In this document: piece by piece, positions 32,992-41,332 of the stretch
Position numbering within the stretch: the first letter of the stretch is position 1
Layout: every line of letters begins with the position of its first letter
Assembly (NCBI GenBank): GCA_023443745.1
Contig: JAEZTB010000048.1
Coordinates: forward strand, 124,001-188,000
From: Bacillota bacterium
GTDB taxonomy: Bacteria; Bacillota; Clostridia; DSM-8532
Direction of reading: 5' to 3'
DNA length: 64,000 nucleotides
The notes under the pieces: model-generated
The model's input: the letters and a program-made list of their open reading frames with translations, nothing else
What the model was told of the DNA's origin: nothing
Database searches by the model: none
Translations under genes and position numbers: made by a program

Positions 32992-33424
32992 GACCTTTTT
33001 TGTAAAGAAAATATTGATTGGTTTTTTTGTAGCGGTCACCTGCATTTGCGTAGGAATAGCTATTCTTGGTATCGTGTTCGATCCGGATAAGCGGTTTGGT
33101 TATCAAGGATTGTTTTCTCCGTTAATTTATGGTGCGGCGACAATGTTGCCGTCCTTGGTTGGTTATTCCAAACGCGAGTTATCTGTCCGTGAGACATTTA
33201 TACGGAAACTTATCCAGCTTATAATGGTCGAACTGATTGTTTTCCTGATTGTTTATTCGGGAGGCGCGCTGACCAGTATATCATTGGCCATATCCCTTGC
33301 GCTGTCTGTGTTTTTGATCGGCATGACGGTAAATTTTGTTCTTTGGGTGAGTGACAGGAAAACCGCGAAAGCGTTTAACGAGGCTTTATTGAAAATGCAG
33401 CAAGGTTATAAGTATGAGGATTAA
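32981..33424 (+). CDS. DUF3021 membrane protein, partner of the LytTR regulator
   Basis: The 147-residue protein has four membrane helices and the DUF3021 pattern, with a first helix ending in VFDPDKRFGYQGLFSPLIYG, a central KRELSVRETFIRKLIQLIMVE and a short basic tail. It overlaps the LytTR gene by 11 bp. DUF3021 genes occur almost always beside LytTR genes and are thought to act as membrane-bound antagonists of the regulator. That function is known from analogous LytTR regulatory pairs and only inferred here. Confidence 0.85.
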   Translation: MDFKTFFVKKILIGFFVAVTCICVGIAILGIVFDPDKRFGYQGLFSPLIYGAATMLPSLVGYSKRELSVRETFIRKLIQLIMVELIVFLIVYSGGALTSISLAISLALSVFLIGMTVNFVLWVSDRKTAKAFNEALLKMQQGYKYED

Positions 33425-33574
33425 ATAGGTGTGTTCCCAATGCAAAAGCTGAGCTCTGCCATTATTTTTTGCCCAAAACAAAAATCCGATAAATCATTCC
33501 GAACGGGAAGAAGGGCACCGCTGCCGGTATGCCCTCCGTTTTCTAGTACTATATAAGCGCGGTATCCAAAAGAC

Positions 33575-34897
33575 TTATTTGGTCTCAATGATGTACTGGT
33601 TTAAAATAGACTCCAGCATTTCCTGTCGTCCGGATGAAAGCCTGGGTTCGCCGTTTTTTAGGGCATAGGCCTCTAGTTCCTTAAAGCCTACCTTCCCCGA
33701 TATAATTTCCTGACCAATGCCGGAATTAAAGCTATCATAACGGGTTTGAATAAACTTCTCAAAAACACCATCCTTAACGAGCTTATGGGCAACCTTCAAG
33801 CCTCTGGCAAAGGAATCCATACCTGCGATATGGCCATAAAAGAGATCATCAGCCTCAAAGGAAGCACGCCTGACCTTAGCGTCAAAATTGAGTCCACCCT
33901 TTGTAAAGCCGCCTGCCAACAAAACTTCATACATGGTCAAGGTTGTATCATAGAGGTTTGTCGGGAATTGATCGGTATCCCAGCCCAATTGAGCATCGCC
34001 CTGATTGGCATCGATGGAGCCTAGGGCATCGTTGATTCTGGCCACTCTGAGATCATGCTGGAAGGTGTGCTGGGCAAGGGTCGCATGATTGGCTTCAATA
34101 TTTAGCTTGAAGTATGGATCAAGGCCATAGGTTTTCAAGAATCCAATAACTGTGGCGGCATCAAAATCATATTGGTGCTTGGTAGGTTCCTTGGGTTTGG
34201 GTTCAATCAAGAATTGGCCAGAAAAGCCAATCTCACGGGCATAGTCAACAGCCATGGACAAAAAGCGTGCCAGATTATCCAGCTCAAGCTTCATATCGGT
34301 ATTCAAAAGGGTCTCATAGCCTTCACGACCACCCCAGAATACATAATTCTGACCACCTAATTCTTTGGTAATCTCCATAGCCTTTTTAACCTGGGAAGCG
34401 GCGTAAGCAAAAACATCGGCATTGCAGGACGTCGATGCACCATGAACAAATCTAGGATGTCCAAAAGCGTTGGTCGTACCCCATAGGAGCTTCACATCGC
34501 TATGCTGCATACGGTCTTTGATTCTTCCTACGACCTGATCCAGACGTTTGTTGGTTTCGGTCAATGTTTGTGCTTCGGGAGCAATGTCCCGGTCATGGAA
34601 ACAGAAGAACGGTACACCAAGCTTTTCACAGAATTCAAAGCAGGCTTCTACTTTTGCGAAGGCCAGGTCCATTCCATCAGTTAAATGGTCCCATGGTCTT
34701 TGCGCCGTGCCGGGGCCAAAGGGATCAGCTCCACGAGCCTGAAAGGTGTGCCAGTAGGCAACTGCAAAACGCAGATGCTCCTTCATGGTTTTACCTTCAA
34801 TGACATCGTTCGGGTTGTAGTACTTGAAGGCCAAGGGGTTATCTGAACCATAGCCCTCATAGGGAATTGTGGAAATACCTTTAAAATATTCTGACAT
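33575..34897 (-). CDS. xylA: Xylose isomerase
   Basis: The 440-residue enzyme converts D-xylose to D-xylulose in the cytoplasm. Class II XylA signatures are present: FCFHDRDIAPE with the catalytic histidine, KLLWGTTNAFGHPRF, FLIEPKPKEPTKHQYD with metal ligands, LNIEANHATLAQHTFQHDL and the Asp-rich SIDANQGDAQLGWDTDQFPT. The true start is ATG 34897 with GAGGAGG. An upstream frame to 35011 would overlap xylR. It is third in the operon xylB-xylR-xylA and supplies the first catabolic step for sugar brought in by XylFGH. Confidence 0.97.
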   Translation of the reverse strand: MSEYFKGISTIPYEGYGSDNPLAFKYYNPNDVIEGKTMKEHLRFAVAYWHTFQARGADPFGPGTAQRPWDHLTDGMDLAFAKVEACFEFCEKLGVPFFCFHDRDIAPEAQTLTETNKRLDQVVGRIKDRMQHSDVKLLWGTTNAFGHPRFVHGASTSCNADVFAYAASQVKKAMEITKELGGQNYVFWGGREGYETLLNTDMKLELDNLARFLSMAVDYAREIGFSGQFLIEPKPKEPTKHQYDFDAATVIGFLKTYGLDPYFKLNIEANHATLAQHTFQHDLRVARINDALGSIDANQGDAQLGWDTDQFPTNLYDTTLTMYEVLLAGGFTKGGLNFDAKVRRASFEADDLFYGHIAGMDSFARGLKVAHKLVKDGVFEKFIQTRYDSFNSGIGQEIISGKVGFKELEAYALKNGEPRLSSGRQEMLESILNQYIIETK

Positions 34898-34931
34898 AAA
34901 CAGCCTCCTCACATTTTTATTAATGAAATTT

Positions 34932-36116
34932 TTATCTTCCATAAAGTTTTCTGATAGGAATGATGGCGGCCCCCAGGGCCGAAGAATCCTCCCCAAAGCG
35001 CGATGGCACAATATCAGCCTGTTCCGAGGGATGTGAAAGCGCGAGCTTCTTGGCAGTTTTCCTAATGATGTCTATGACAAGCTCCGAATATTCCGGGAAT
35101 CTTTTACCCAATACAATTTTCTGGGGGTTGAAGGTATTGATGATATAAGCTAACGCCTTTCCTAAGCTTACGGCAGCATCTTGAAAAATCGTTAAGCTCT
35201 CAGCATCCCCTTGTTTGGCTTTCTCTAAAAGCGCATTAAAGATGGATTCCACTGCAGCTTCGTCCTCAGGATTATTGCGCTTTTTCCGCGTCCTGGCCAC
35301 CATTCCGTTAATGGATGCTATTGTCTCCAAACAGCCCACATTGCCACATTTACAGGTAGGACCGCATTCATCCACCGGAATATGCCCTACTTCTCCCGCA
35401 CTTCCGGAAAAGCCACGGTAGATCTTCCCGCCTAGAAACAATCCCGCACCAATACCCGATTCAATATTGATACAAACAAAATCTTCAACTTGCTGACATA
35501 GGCCCAACCATTTTTCACATGAAGCCGAGCACATGGATTCGTTATCAAGGTAGACGGGTACATGCAATGCCTCCTGTAAGGGTTTCAAAAGTTCAACCCC
35601 AGACCATCCCAGGTTGGGTGCCAGAATGATTTTTTTGTCCTTCAGGTCCAACATACCAGGAATGGAGACCCCTGCTCCCAGAATTCTGTTTTTTGGCAGC
35701 TTAAGTTTTTCTACCGCCCGACCATATTCCTGGGTAAGGGTTGCTATCGCCTGTTCAGGGGTTAAACCAACAGGATTCTCTTGTTTTTTCTTGTAGACAA
35801 TCTCGCCGGTCAAATCCAACACCACAGTATAGGTAAAGCGCACATCAATGTCAAAGCCCAATGCGAAATAAGAACGGGGCTTGAGCTCCAGCATGACGGG
35901 TTTTCGTCCTCCCGATGATTCCCCTGTTCCCGTTTCCTGAATAAATTCATCATTAAGCAAGGCCCGGACAATGGCTCCTGATGCCGTGGCCGAAAGACCT
36001 GTTACATCGGCCATGGCCTTTCTGGATATTCCCGCTGTGGTCCTGACCAGATCCAGGATGATGGATTTGTTCATTTCCTTCAGATATTGATTATTACCTG
36101 TTTTCCGTTCACTCAA
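34932..36116 (-). CDS. xylR: ROK-family xylose repressor
   Basis: The 394-residue protein has an N-terminal helix-turn-helix (GISRKAMADVTGLSATASGAIV) and a ROK sugar-kinase-like domain with GIESGIGAGLFLGG, a zinc-binding CGPTCKCGNVGCLETIAS and ALGAAIIPIR near the end. XylR proteins of this class repress xylose genes and are released by xylose. The start is TTG 36116 behind GAGGT. It lies between xylB and xylA in one transcription unit, so it may control its own operon through the site near 37691-37715. Confidence 0.92.
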   Translation of the reverse strand: MSERKTGNNQYLKEMNKSIILDLVRTTAGISRKAMADVTGLSATASGAIVRALLNDEFIQETGTGESSGGRKPVMLELKPRSYFALGFDIDVRFTYTVVLDLTGEIVYKKKQENPVGLTPEQAIATLTQEYGRAVEKLKLPKNRILGAGVSIPGMLDLKDKKIILAPNLGWSGVELLKPLQEALHVPVYLDNESMCSASCEKWLGLCQQVEDFVCINIESGIGAGLFLGGKIYRGFSGSAGEVGHIPVDECGPTCKCGNVGCLETIASINGMVARTRKKRNNPEDEAAVESIFNALLEKAKQGDAESLTIFQDAAVSLGKALAYIINTFNPQKIVLGKRFPEYSELVIDIIRKTAKKLALSHPSEQADIVPSRFGEDSSALGAAIIPIRKLYGR

Positions 36117-36140
36117 GTGACTACCTCATTTCTATCAGGT

Positions 36141-37673
36141 TTAGGTCCTTTGTAACTGGGCCAGGGTCTTGAAATCATGCTTTAGCGATTGATAGAGATT
36201 GGTGTAAAGCTTGTAATAGCCTTGATAAATCTGATGCTTGGCTGGATCATGGCTTTCCTTGGTTACCACATCAATAGTGGCATCGCAGGCCTCAGCCACG
36301 CTCCCATAAACACCTGATCCTACTCCGGCCAAAAGGGCTACACCCAAGGCGGGACCTTCACCAGAATTAACCGTATGTATAGGCGTTCCATATAAGTCGG
36401 CTTGAATCTGCCGCCATAAGGGGCTTTTCCCTCCGCCTCCCGAAGCACGGACCTCTTCTATGCCGACACCCATCTCTTTGATGATTTCAAGACAATCTTT
36501 AAGACTGTAGGCGACACCCTCCATGATGGCACGAAGCATATCCCGCTTGGTGTGCTTAGCTGAGAGACCGAAGAACACGCCTCTGCAGTCTGGGTCCAAA
36601 TGAGGGGTTCTCTCTCCCATGAGGTAAGGCAAATAAAGCAGACCATTAGCACCTACCTCAGACAAACTAGCAGCTTTGTCGGTAAGCTGGTAGACATCCA
36701 TATCCATAAGGGCAGCCGTCGACATTTCCTCATGGCAGAAATGATTTCTGAACCATTGCAGAGATAACCCTGCTCCCTGAGTAACGCCCATAATATGCCA
36801 GGTATTGGGCACAGCGTGACAAAAAGTATGTACGCGTCCCTTAGGATCTATGCTAACTTTGTCGGTATAGGCGAAAACAACTCCTGAAGTACCTATGACA
36901 GATGAAATAATACCCGGTTTAACAATACCGTTTCCCACTGCTCCCGCTGCTTGGTCACCCGCGCCGCCAATTACCGGTGTCCCTGCCTTAAGACCAGTAA
37001 GCTCGGCTACCGTACGCGTTACTACACCGGTGATTTCCTGAGATTCATAGACTTTGCCCAGCATGTCTTTATTGAGGCCCAGCTTTGAAAGCACTTCTTC
37101 ACTCCAGCATCGATTAGGAACATCCAGTAGCTGCATACCGCTGGCATCGGAAACCTCGGTTGCAAATTCACCGGTCAGGCAGAATCGTATGTAGTCCTTG
37201 GGTAGCAACACTTTTCTGATCTTGTGAAAGATTTCAGGTTCGCTATTCCTGACCCAAAGTATTTTTGAGGCTGTAAAACCAGTCAAAGCCGGGTTGGTAG
37301 TAATCTCAATGAGACGCTTGGCTCCAACCCTTGAAGTAATTTCCTCACATTCCTGAGTACTTCTCTGGTCACACCAAATAATCGCCTTTCTTAAGACTTT
37401 GTGCTCATCATCCAGTAGAACTGCACCATGCATCTGTCCGGATAATCCTATTCCCTTGATTTGGGCTGAGTCAATGCCGCTTTTATTCAATACACTCCGG
37501 ATGGACGTGTAAGTGGCACGCCACCAATCTCCTGGGTTTTGCTCAGCCCATCCGTTTTTTGGTTGATAAAGAGGATATTCCTGGGTATCACTGGCTAAGG
37601 ATTGACCTTTTTCGTTAAATAGCACGGTTTTAGTTCCTGAGGTTCCGATATCAATTCCAAGAAGATAAGCCAT
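36141..37673 (-). CDS. xylB: Xylulokinase
   Basis: The 510-residue FGGY kinase phosphorylates D-xylulose to xylulose 5-phosphate, which enters the pentose phosphate pathway. It has the N-terminal phosphate loop GIDIGTSGTKTVLF, GLSGQMHGAVLLD, the metal-binding GGAGDQAAGAVGNG, YLMGERTPHLDPDCRGVFFGL and the C-terminal signature RASGGGGKSPLWRQIQADLY. The ATG has GGAGGAG upstream. It is first in the operon, 25 bp ahead of xylR. Confidence 0.96.
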   Translation of the reverse strand: MAYLLGIDIGTSGTKTVLFNEKGQSLASDTQEYPLYQPKNGWAEQNPGDWWRATYTSIRSVLNKSGIDSAQIKGIGLSGQMHGAVLLDDEHKVLRKAIIWCDQRSTQECEEITSRVGAKRLIEITTNPALTGFTASKILWVRNSEPEIFHKIRKVLLPKDYIRFCLTGEFATEVSDASGMQLLDVPNRCWSEEVLSKLGLNKDMLGKVYESQEITGVVTRTVAELTGLKAGTPVIGGAGDQAAGAVGNGIVKPGIISSVIGTSGVVFAYTDKVSIDPKGRVHTFCHAVPNTWHIMGVTQGAGLSLQWFRNHFCHEEMSTAALMDMDVYQLTDKAASLSEVGANGLLYLPYLMGERTPHLDPDCRGVFFGLSAKHTKRDMLRAIMEGVAYSLKDCLEIIKEMGVGIEEVRASGGGGKSPLWRQIQADLYGTPIHTVNSGEGPALGVALLAGVGSGVYGSVAEACDATIDVVTKESHDPAKHQIYQGYYKLYTNLYQSLKHDFKTLAQLQRT

Positions 37674-37690
37674 ACTACTCCTCCAATCAA

Positions 37691-37741
37691 ACTTAATAAT
37701 CTTATATTAATAAGTCTATCTTCTTTTTAGTACTTTTTCAA
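37691..37741 (-). promoter_or_regulatory. Promoter and possible XylR operator of xylBRA
   Basis: On the minus strand TTGAAA (37741-37736) and TAGACT (37718-37713) are spaced by 17 bp, giving a start near 37706. An imperfect inverted repeat with outer arms ACTTA and TAAGT spans 37691-37715, overlapping the -10 and start region, where a repressor would act. It differs from the Bacillus xyl operator, so its link to XylR is inference. Confidence 0.45.
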
Positions 37742-37806
37742 GTGAGTTTAATAACTTTTTCCAAAACAATACTTTTTTCAGAAATGGTTGCCTTGAATTT
37801 TAGTTA

Positions 37807-37835
37807 TTGATAAATCGGTCCCAATATGCTAAAAT
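37807..37835 (+). promoter_or_regulatory. Promoter of the proline tRNA
   Basis: TTGATA at 37807-37812 and TAAAAT at 37830-37835 have 17-bp spacing and end 20 bp before the mature tRNA. Confidence 0.65.
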
Positions 37836-37855
37836 AGCTCTTGTTCATGAATAAT

Positions 37856-37932
37856 CGGGGTGTAGCGCAGTTTGGTAGCGCGCTTGGTTCGGGACCAAGA
37901 GGCCTGGAGTTCGAATCTCCACACTCCGACCA
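37856..37932 (+). tRNA. tRNA-Pro (anticodon CGG)
   Basis: The cloverleaf folds fully. The acceptor stem CGGGGTG pairs with CACTCCG (one G-U), the D arm is GCGCAGTTTGGTAGCGC, the anticodon stem CTTGG/CCAAG encloses TTCGGGA, and the T arm contains GTTCGAATC. The anticodon CGG reads the CCG proline codon. CCA is encoded, and a terminator hairpin follows directly. It is a single tRNA gene between the divergent xylB and a convergent unknown gene. Confidence 0.96.
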
Positions 37933-37938
37933 AAAAAA

Positions 37939-37974
37939 TGGCGGGTTTCAGAAAACTGAGACCCGCTATTTTAT
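37939..37974 (+). terminator. Terminator of the tRNA gene
   Basis: GCGGGTTTCAG pairs with CTGAGACCCGC (one G-T) around AAAA, followed by TATTTTAT. A near copy lies at 38157-38193. Confidence 0.82.
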
Positions 37975-38156
37975 CATATTTTTATGAAGTACTACCCATA
38001 CCCGCGTCCGTGTCGTCGACTTCCCCTCCGGCATCGCTTACACACGGTTCACTCTTGATCCGGGTTCCTTCTCCCGCTCCATTTTCCGCTTCTATCACGT
38101 GAAAAGAAAATCCGAAAGTCGTGCGCCTCAATAGTCTGTTTTGACTTCGACTATAG

Positions 38157-38193
38157 TGAAAAGCGGGTTCTGGAAAACAGTAATCCGCTTTTA
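38157..38193. repeat. Second terminator-like hairpin resembling the tRNA terminator
   Basis: AAAAGCGGGTT and AATCCGCTTTT enclose CTGGAAAACAGT. Its top, GCGGGTTCTGGAAAACAG, resembles GCGGGTTTCAGAAAACTG of the tRNA terminator 215 bp upstream. It may be the remains of a duplicated tRNA unit, or it may end the minus-strand gene at 38286. The stretch 37975-38156 holds no gene I can support. Confidence 0.5.
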
Positions 38194-38285
38194 TTGTGAC
38201 ACCAACTTAATTTTAGATTTTATTTATTTTCGCCTTTTTAAAGCGTTGTTTTTATAGTACGTTCTTGATATTCAACATATAAAAT

Positions 38286-39704
38286 TCACTTAATGATGAA
38301 TTTAACTGGTGTGTGTGAGCTATAGGCCCAGCCGATGTCTACGGCGATGCCCAGTTCAGAAAGTCCGGTGTCTGATATATATGTTTTGCCGCTAACAACT
38401 GGCAGATTGCTTGTATTGGTATAACGACCCAGCTTATCCGCAAGCTCTCCCCTACCTTGCATTTCAAGGATGTCGGCAAATTCCGTCCTATCGAAATACA
38501 CCTTAAAGGAATTATCATTCACAAGATACATAAACGACGCGGACGGATAAAAGGCCTCATTGTCAAAGGCAAAGGTATAAAGATGATGCAGAACCGGGAA
38601 ATTGCCGCCCATTGGGTTTTCAACAGGTTCCATGTATATATTTGATAGCCCGTTTGCTACCAGTTCTTCAACTATTACCCTCCGATCCTCAAGGGCTTGC
38701 TTAAGCGGCAGACGGTCGCCGTTTTCAAAAATAATAAACACCTTGTCGGCGCGGGTCGTGTTCAGGTAGTACCGATAGCCGTCGTATTCATAAATGAGCT
38801 CGCGTGAATCAGTACCCCCGTGAGGATCTACGACTTTCAACTTCATCAGTGAGTGTAAGGGATTTAGGTATTCCGCTACCGCTCCTGCGCCATCGCGTAT
38901 ATCAACGGTCAGAGCTTCGTCAAGTGTATCATAACCTTGTTTAGATAAACGTGTATAATTCAGCTCACCATCGGGCGTGTCGCTGTGCACAAAGAGGACA
39001 CAACCGCTTCTTACAATATCATAGCGCATAATCCAAAAGCCTGAACCCACCGCTTTACCTGTGAATGGCTCAAAATCGTCCCATTTCAGCACATCGCCTT
39101 TTCGGGCAAGCGCATATACATCGATTAGTGTCATCCGCTTGACCTTTTTTGATGTGAAACTGTTTTCCTTCAATACCCGCTCTAGATCAGCAAGACTGGC
39201 CTTGTTCGTTTCTTTCAGCCGATATATGCTCCACAGCTCATCACCTTTCAGCTCAACCAACCATATCTCGCCATCCATCTGGTATACATTATACTGCAGT
39301 CCCGAATCACTGGAAGCAGCGAGCAGCCAACGTTCCTCATACTGAGACAGATCGCTAAGTAGAAATGAGCCGAATTTCGTTTTGGACGTAAACTCATTTT
39401 CTGCAACAGTTGTCTTCTCATATTGAACGTTCCAATGCTCCACATCCCCATTTTCTGTGTTGGCGATAGTCAGGCCGTTTTTACCAATGCCATAGACATA
39501 GGGCATGGATCCCTTGACAGCCATAAATGAACTGAGTGGATTCATATAAATACAATCACTAAACTCGTAACAACCGAAAATATTCTCATCAGCTTTTGGT
39601 TCTGTCTGGCAAAACTTGATCCCTTTAATCAGCGGATAAGCAAACAGCACAAGCAAAGCTGCAATCGCACAGAAAAAAAGCCGCCTGATTCCTTTTTTCA
39701 TCAT
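38286..39704 (-). CDS. Large membrane-anchored protein of unknown function
   Basis: The 472-residue protein begins with a basic segment and one hydrophobic helix (LFFCAIAALLVLFAYPLI), giving a signal anchor or uncleaved signal peptide. The rest is predicted extracellular, with many aromatic and acidic residues in a beta-rich pattern, and contains only few cysteines (near residues 32 and 44). No domain is recognised. AAGGGGTGAG precedes tandem ATGs at 39704 and 39701, either of which could be used. It is a single gene between the tRNA and the SatD region. Confidence 0.6.
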   Translation of the reverse strand: MMKKGIRRLFFCAIAALLVLFAYPLIKGIKFCQTEPKADENIFGCYEFSDCIYMNPLSSFMAVKGSMPYVYGIGKNGLTIANTENGDVEHWNVQYEKTTVAENEFTSKTKFGSFLLSDLSQYEERWLLAASSDSGLQYNVYQMDGEIWLVELKGDELWSIYRLKETNKASLADLERVLKENSFTSKKVKRMTLIDVYALARKGDVLKWDDFEPFTGKAVGSGFWIMRYDIVRSGCVLFVHSDTPDGELNYTRLSKQGYDTLDEALTVDIRDGAGAVAEYLNPLHSLMKLKVVDPHGGTDSRELIYEYDGYRYYLNTTRADKVFIIFENGDRLPLKQALEDRRVIVEELVANGLSNIYMEPVENPMGGNFPVLHHLYTFAFDNEAFYPSASFMYLVNDNSFKVYFDRTEFADILEMQGRGELADKLGRYTNTSNLPVVSGKTYISDTGLSELGIAVDIGWAYSSHTPVKFIIK

Positions 39705-40126
39705 AAACTCACCCCTTGAGAGCCGGAGTCGTAATCAGCACCAGCGCCACCACCACAGTTTTAGCTCACAATCTAACAATTTAGTTTTCATATTTCACAT
39801 CAGACTATTATAATAGTTTATAATAATAGACTATCACAGTAGTCCGTAAATGTAAAGAGGTTCCATGATAATTGAAGGAAAATTAAGTTAACGGATAGCC
39901 GGAATTTTAATAACCGTATCATACCCATCTATTGTAACGGAGAAAGCATAAACAGGCTGATAGTAACCTTTGGAATCCAATGAATCATATTATAATCATG
40001 TGAGCTCTCAATGAGCCTTTGAATAGTTCCTGTCCATGTTGTGAATAATCCTGTTTAGGCTGTAGCCTAAACCCGTGATATTAGTTTATACCAGGCTAAA
40101 CATTTATTGATAAAGGAAATGATAAG
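39705..40126. other. 421-bp intergenic region with two palindromes
   Basis: No open frame here looks real. At 39805-39816 is the perfect 12-bp palindrome CTATTATAATAG inside a longer AT-rich inverted repeat (39802-39834), about 100 bp before the divergent gene, suitable as an operator. At 40053-40072 GTTTAGGCT and AGCCTAAAC form a perfect 9-bp stem with a 2-bp centre, 54 bp before the SatD-like gene. It has no T-tract and is more likely an operator than a terminator. Confidence 0.45.
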
Positions 40127-40507
40127 ATGGATTATATGACCATGATCTTCGATATCAAAAACTCAAAGCTTTTAAGCGACCGGGAGGCAATTCAGTATAA
40201 GCTTATCGATACCATTAAAGTGGCTAATTCGACCTTTTCAACAGTTATTGCGTCTCCCTTTTTAATCATCCTAGGCGATGAATGGCAGGGCCTTCTTCAC
40301 TACCCCTGTGATTACCGGGCTGTAATAGAATTCTTTAGTAAGAACTTAAGCGATATACATTTCTATTGTGGAATGGGCGTAGGCGAAGTTTCCATACACA
40401 ATTTTGAATTATCTGTTAACCAGTTGGACGGCCCTGCTTTTTATAAAGCAAGAAAAGCATTAAGGGTAGCCAAGCAGCACAATTATTCTTTGGTCTATAT
40501 TCAATAA
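40127..40507 (+). CDS. Short SatD-family protein without the HTH tail
   Basis: The 126-residue protein aligns with the N-terminal domain of the SatD protein at 41333. Shared motifs, in order, are FDIKNSK (versus MDIVGSR), LGDEWQ, CGMGVGEVS (versus AGIGVGDIS) and LDGPAFYKARKAL (versus MDGSCFHAAREAI). It lacks the 130-residue C-terminal part that carries a helix-turn-helix in the long form. The pattern D-I-x-x-S-K/R, GDE and G-x-G-x-G resembles a palm-fold nucleotide cyclase core. Its stop overlaps the convergent DUF3307 gene by 7 bp. AAAGGAAATG precedes the ATG. Confidence 0.72.
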   Translation: MDYMTMIFDIKNSKLLSDREAIQYKLIDTIKVANSTFSTVIASPFLIILGDEWQGLLHYPCDYRAVIEFFSKNLSDIHFYCGMGVGEVSIHNFELSVNQLDGPAFYKARKALRVAKQHNYSLVYIQ

Positions 40508-41328
40508 GGAAGAGTCAATAAGGCTTTTATAAGATATCCGACTGAAATGGCAGAAATAAAGCTTATAAAACTACCAATAATGAACATTTCGACAAAACGA
40601 TCATCATCAAATTTCTTTAATCTGGCAACAGATTTGACAGTCAATATAAATCCTATAACTAAAGGCATATCCATTAGGATGGACAATATAATGAAAATCC
40701 TCTCTAATAAGCCAATAGTAAATCCGCCATCACTGGCCCCTTCATTTTTGTTTGATAGCTTAAGCTCGGGTTCAGGAGCAGCAAGTCCTCTTTTAGAATT
40801 CATCCCACTGAATATCAGGCGTATGAACACACCTACTCCCCATAATCCAATGACTGACAGAACGAAGGAAAGCACTATTTTATCATTAAAAGTGACTGCT
40901 GATGCTGAACGATTAAAGGATGAGACTAATTGCGCTAGTGAGTTCTCAATAGAGGGCGAAACCAGAACTTTTCCGTTGAAACAAATGAGAACTGCCATTA
41001 TTAGAAGAATATGAATGGTCTGATCCAATAGAAAAAGAATGGCGTTGAATTTAAGGAAGGGCTTTTTAAGAATGATCCAAGACTTGAAGTAATCCACAAG
41101 CCCATGTAAAAGCGAGAGTATGAAAACCAGAATAAAAGTATAAAGAGACCAAAACCGCATTAAAAAAATCAAGGAAACAAAGAAATGAATACATGCGTGA
41201 AGAAAATTACCCCATAAGCTTTTTCCCCATAAGGTGCTGCTTCTTATTTTAACGATTGTTTTCAACTGAAGTGGAAAATCGGCAATGAAATGCGCTAAAA
41301 CTAAGCAAAATAATACTCTAAAGTCCAA
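40501..41328 (-). CDS. DUF3307 membrane protein (SatE-like)
   Basis: The 275-residue protein has seven or more hydrophobic segments. Its N-terminus VLAHFIADFPLQ followed by FLHACIHFFVSLIFL and LLHGLVDYFKSWII is the DUF3307 pattern, with conserved histidines within membrane helices. It begins with TTG 41328 just after the SatD stop, so the two genes are one operon. SatD and DUF3307 genes are neighbours in many Firmicutes. In Streptococcus mutans the sat genes were linked to acid tolerance. The biochemical function is not known. Confidence 0.78.
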   Translation of the reverse strand: MDFRVLFCLVLAHFIADFPLQLKTIVKIRSSTLWGKSLWGNFLHACIHFFVSLIFLMRFWSLYTFILVFILSLLHGLVDYFKSWIILKKPFLKFNAILFLLDQTIHILLIMAVLICFNGKVLVSPSIENSLAQLVSSFNRSASAVTFNDKIVLSFVLSVIGLWGVGVFIRLIFSGMNSKRGLAAPEPELKLSNKNEGASDGGFTIGLLERIFIILSILMDMPLVIGFILTVKSVARLKKFDDDRFVEMFIIGSFISFISAISVGYLIKALLTLPY

Positions 41329-41332
41329 TTCA

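Noticed and set aside
37872..38102. A 76-residue frame after the tRNA
   Set aside because: It begins inside the tRNA gene and runs through its terminator.
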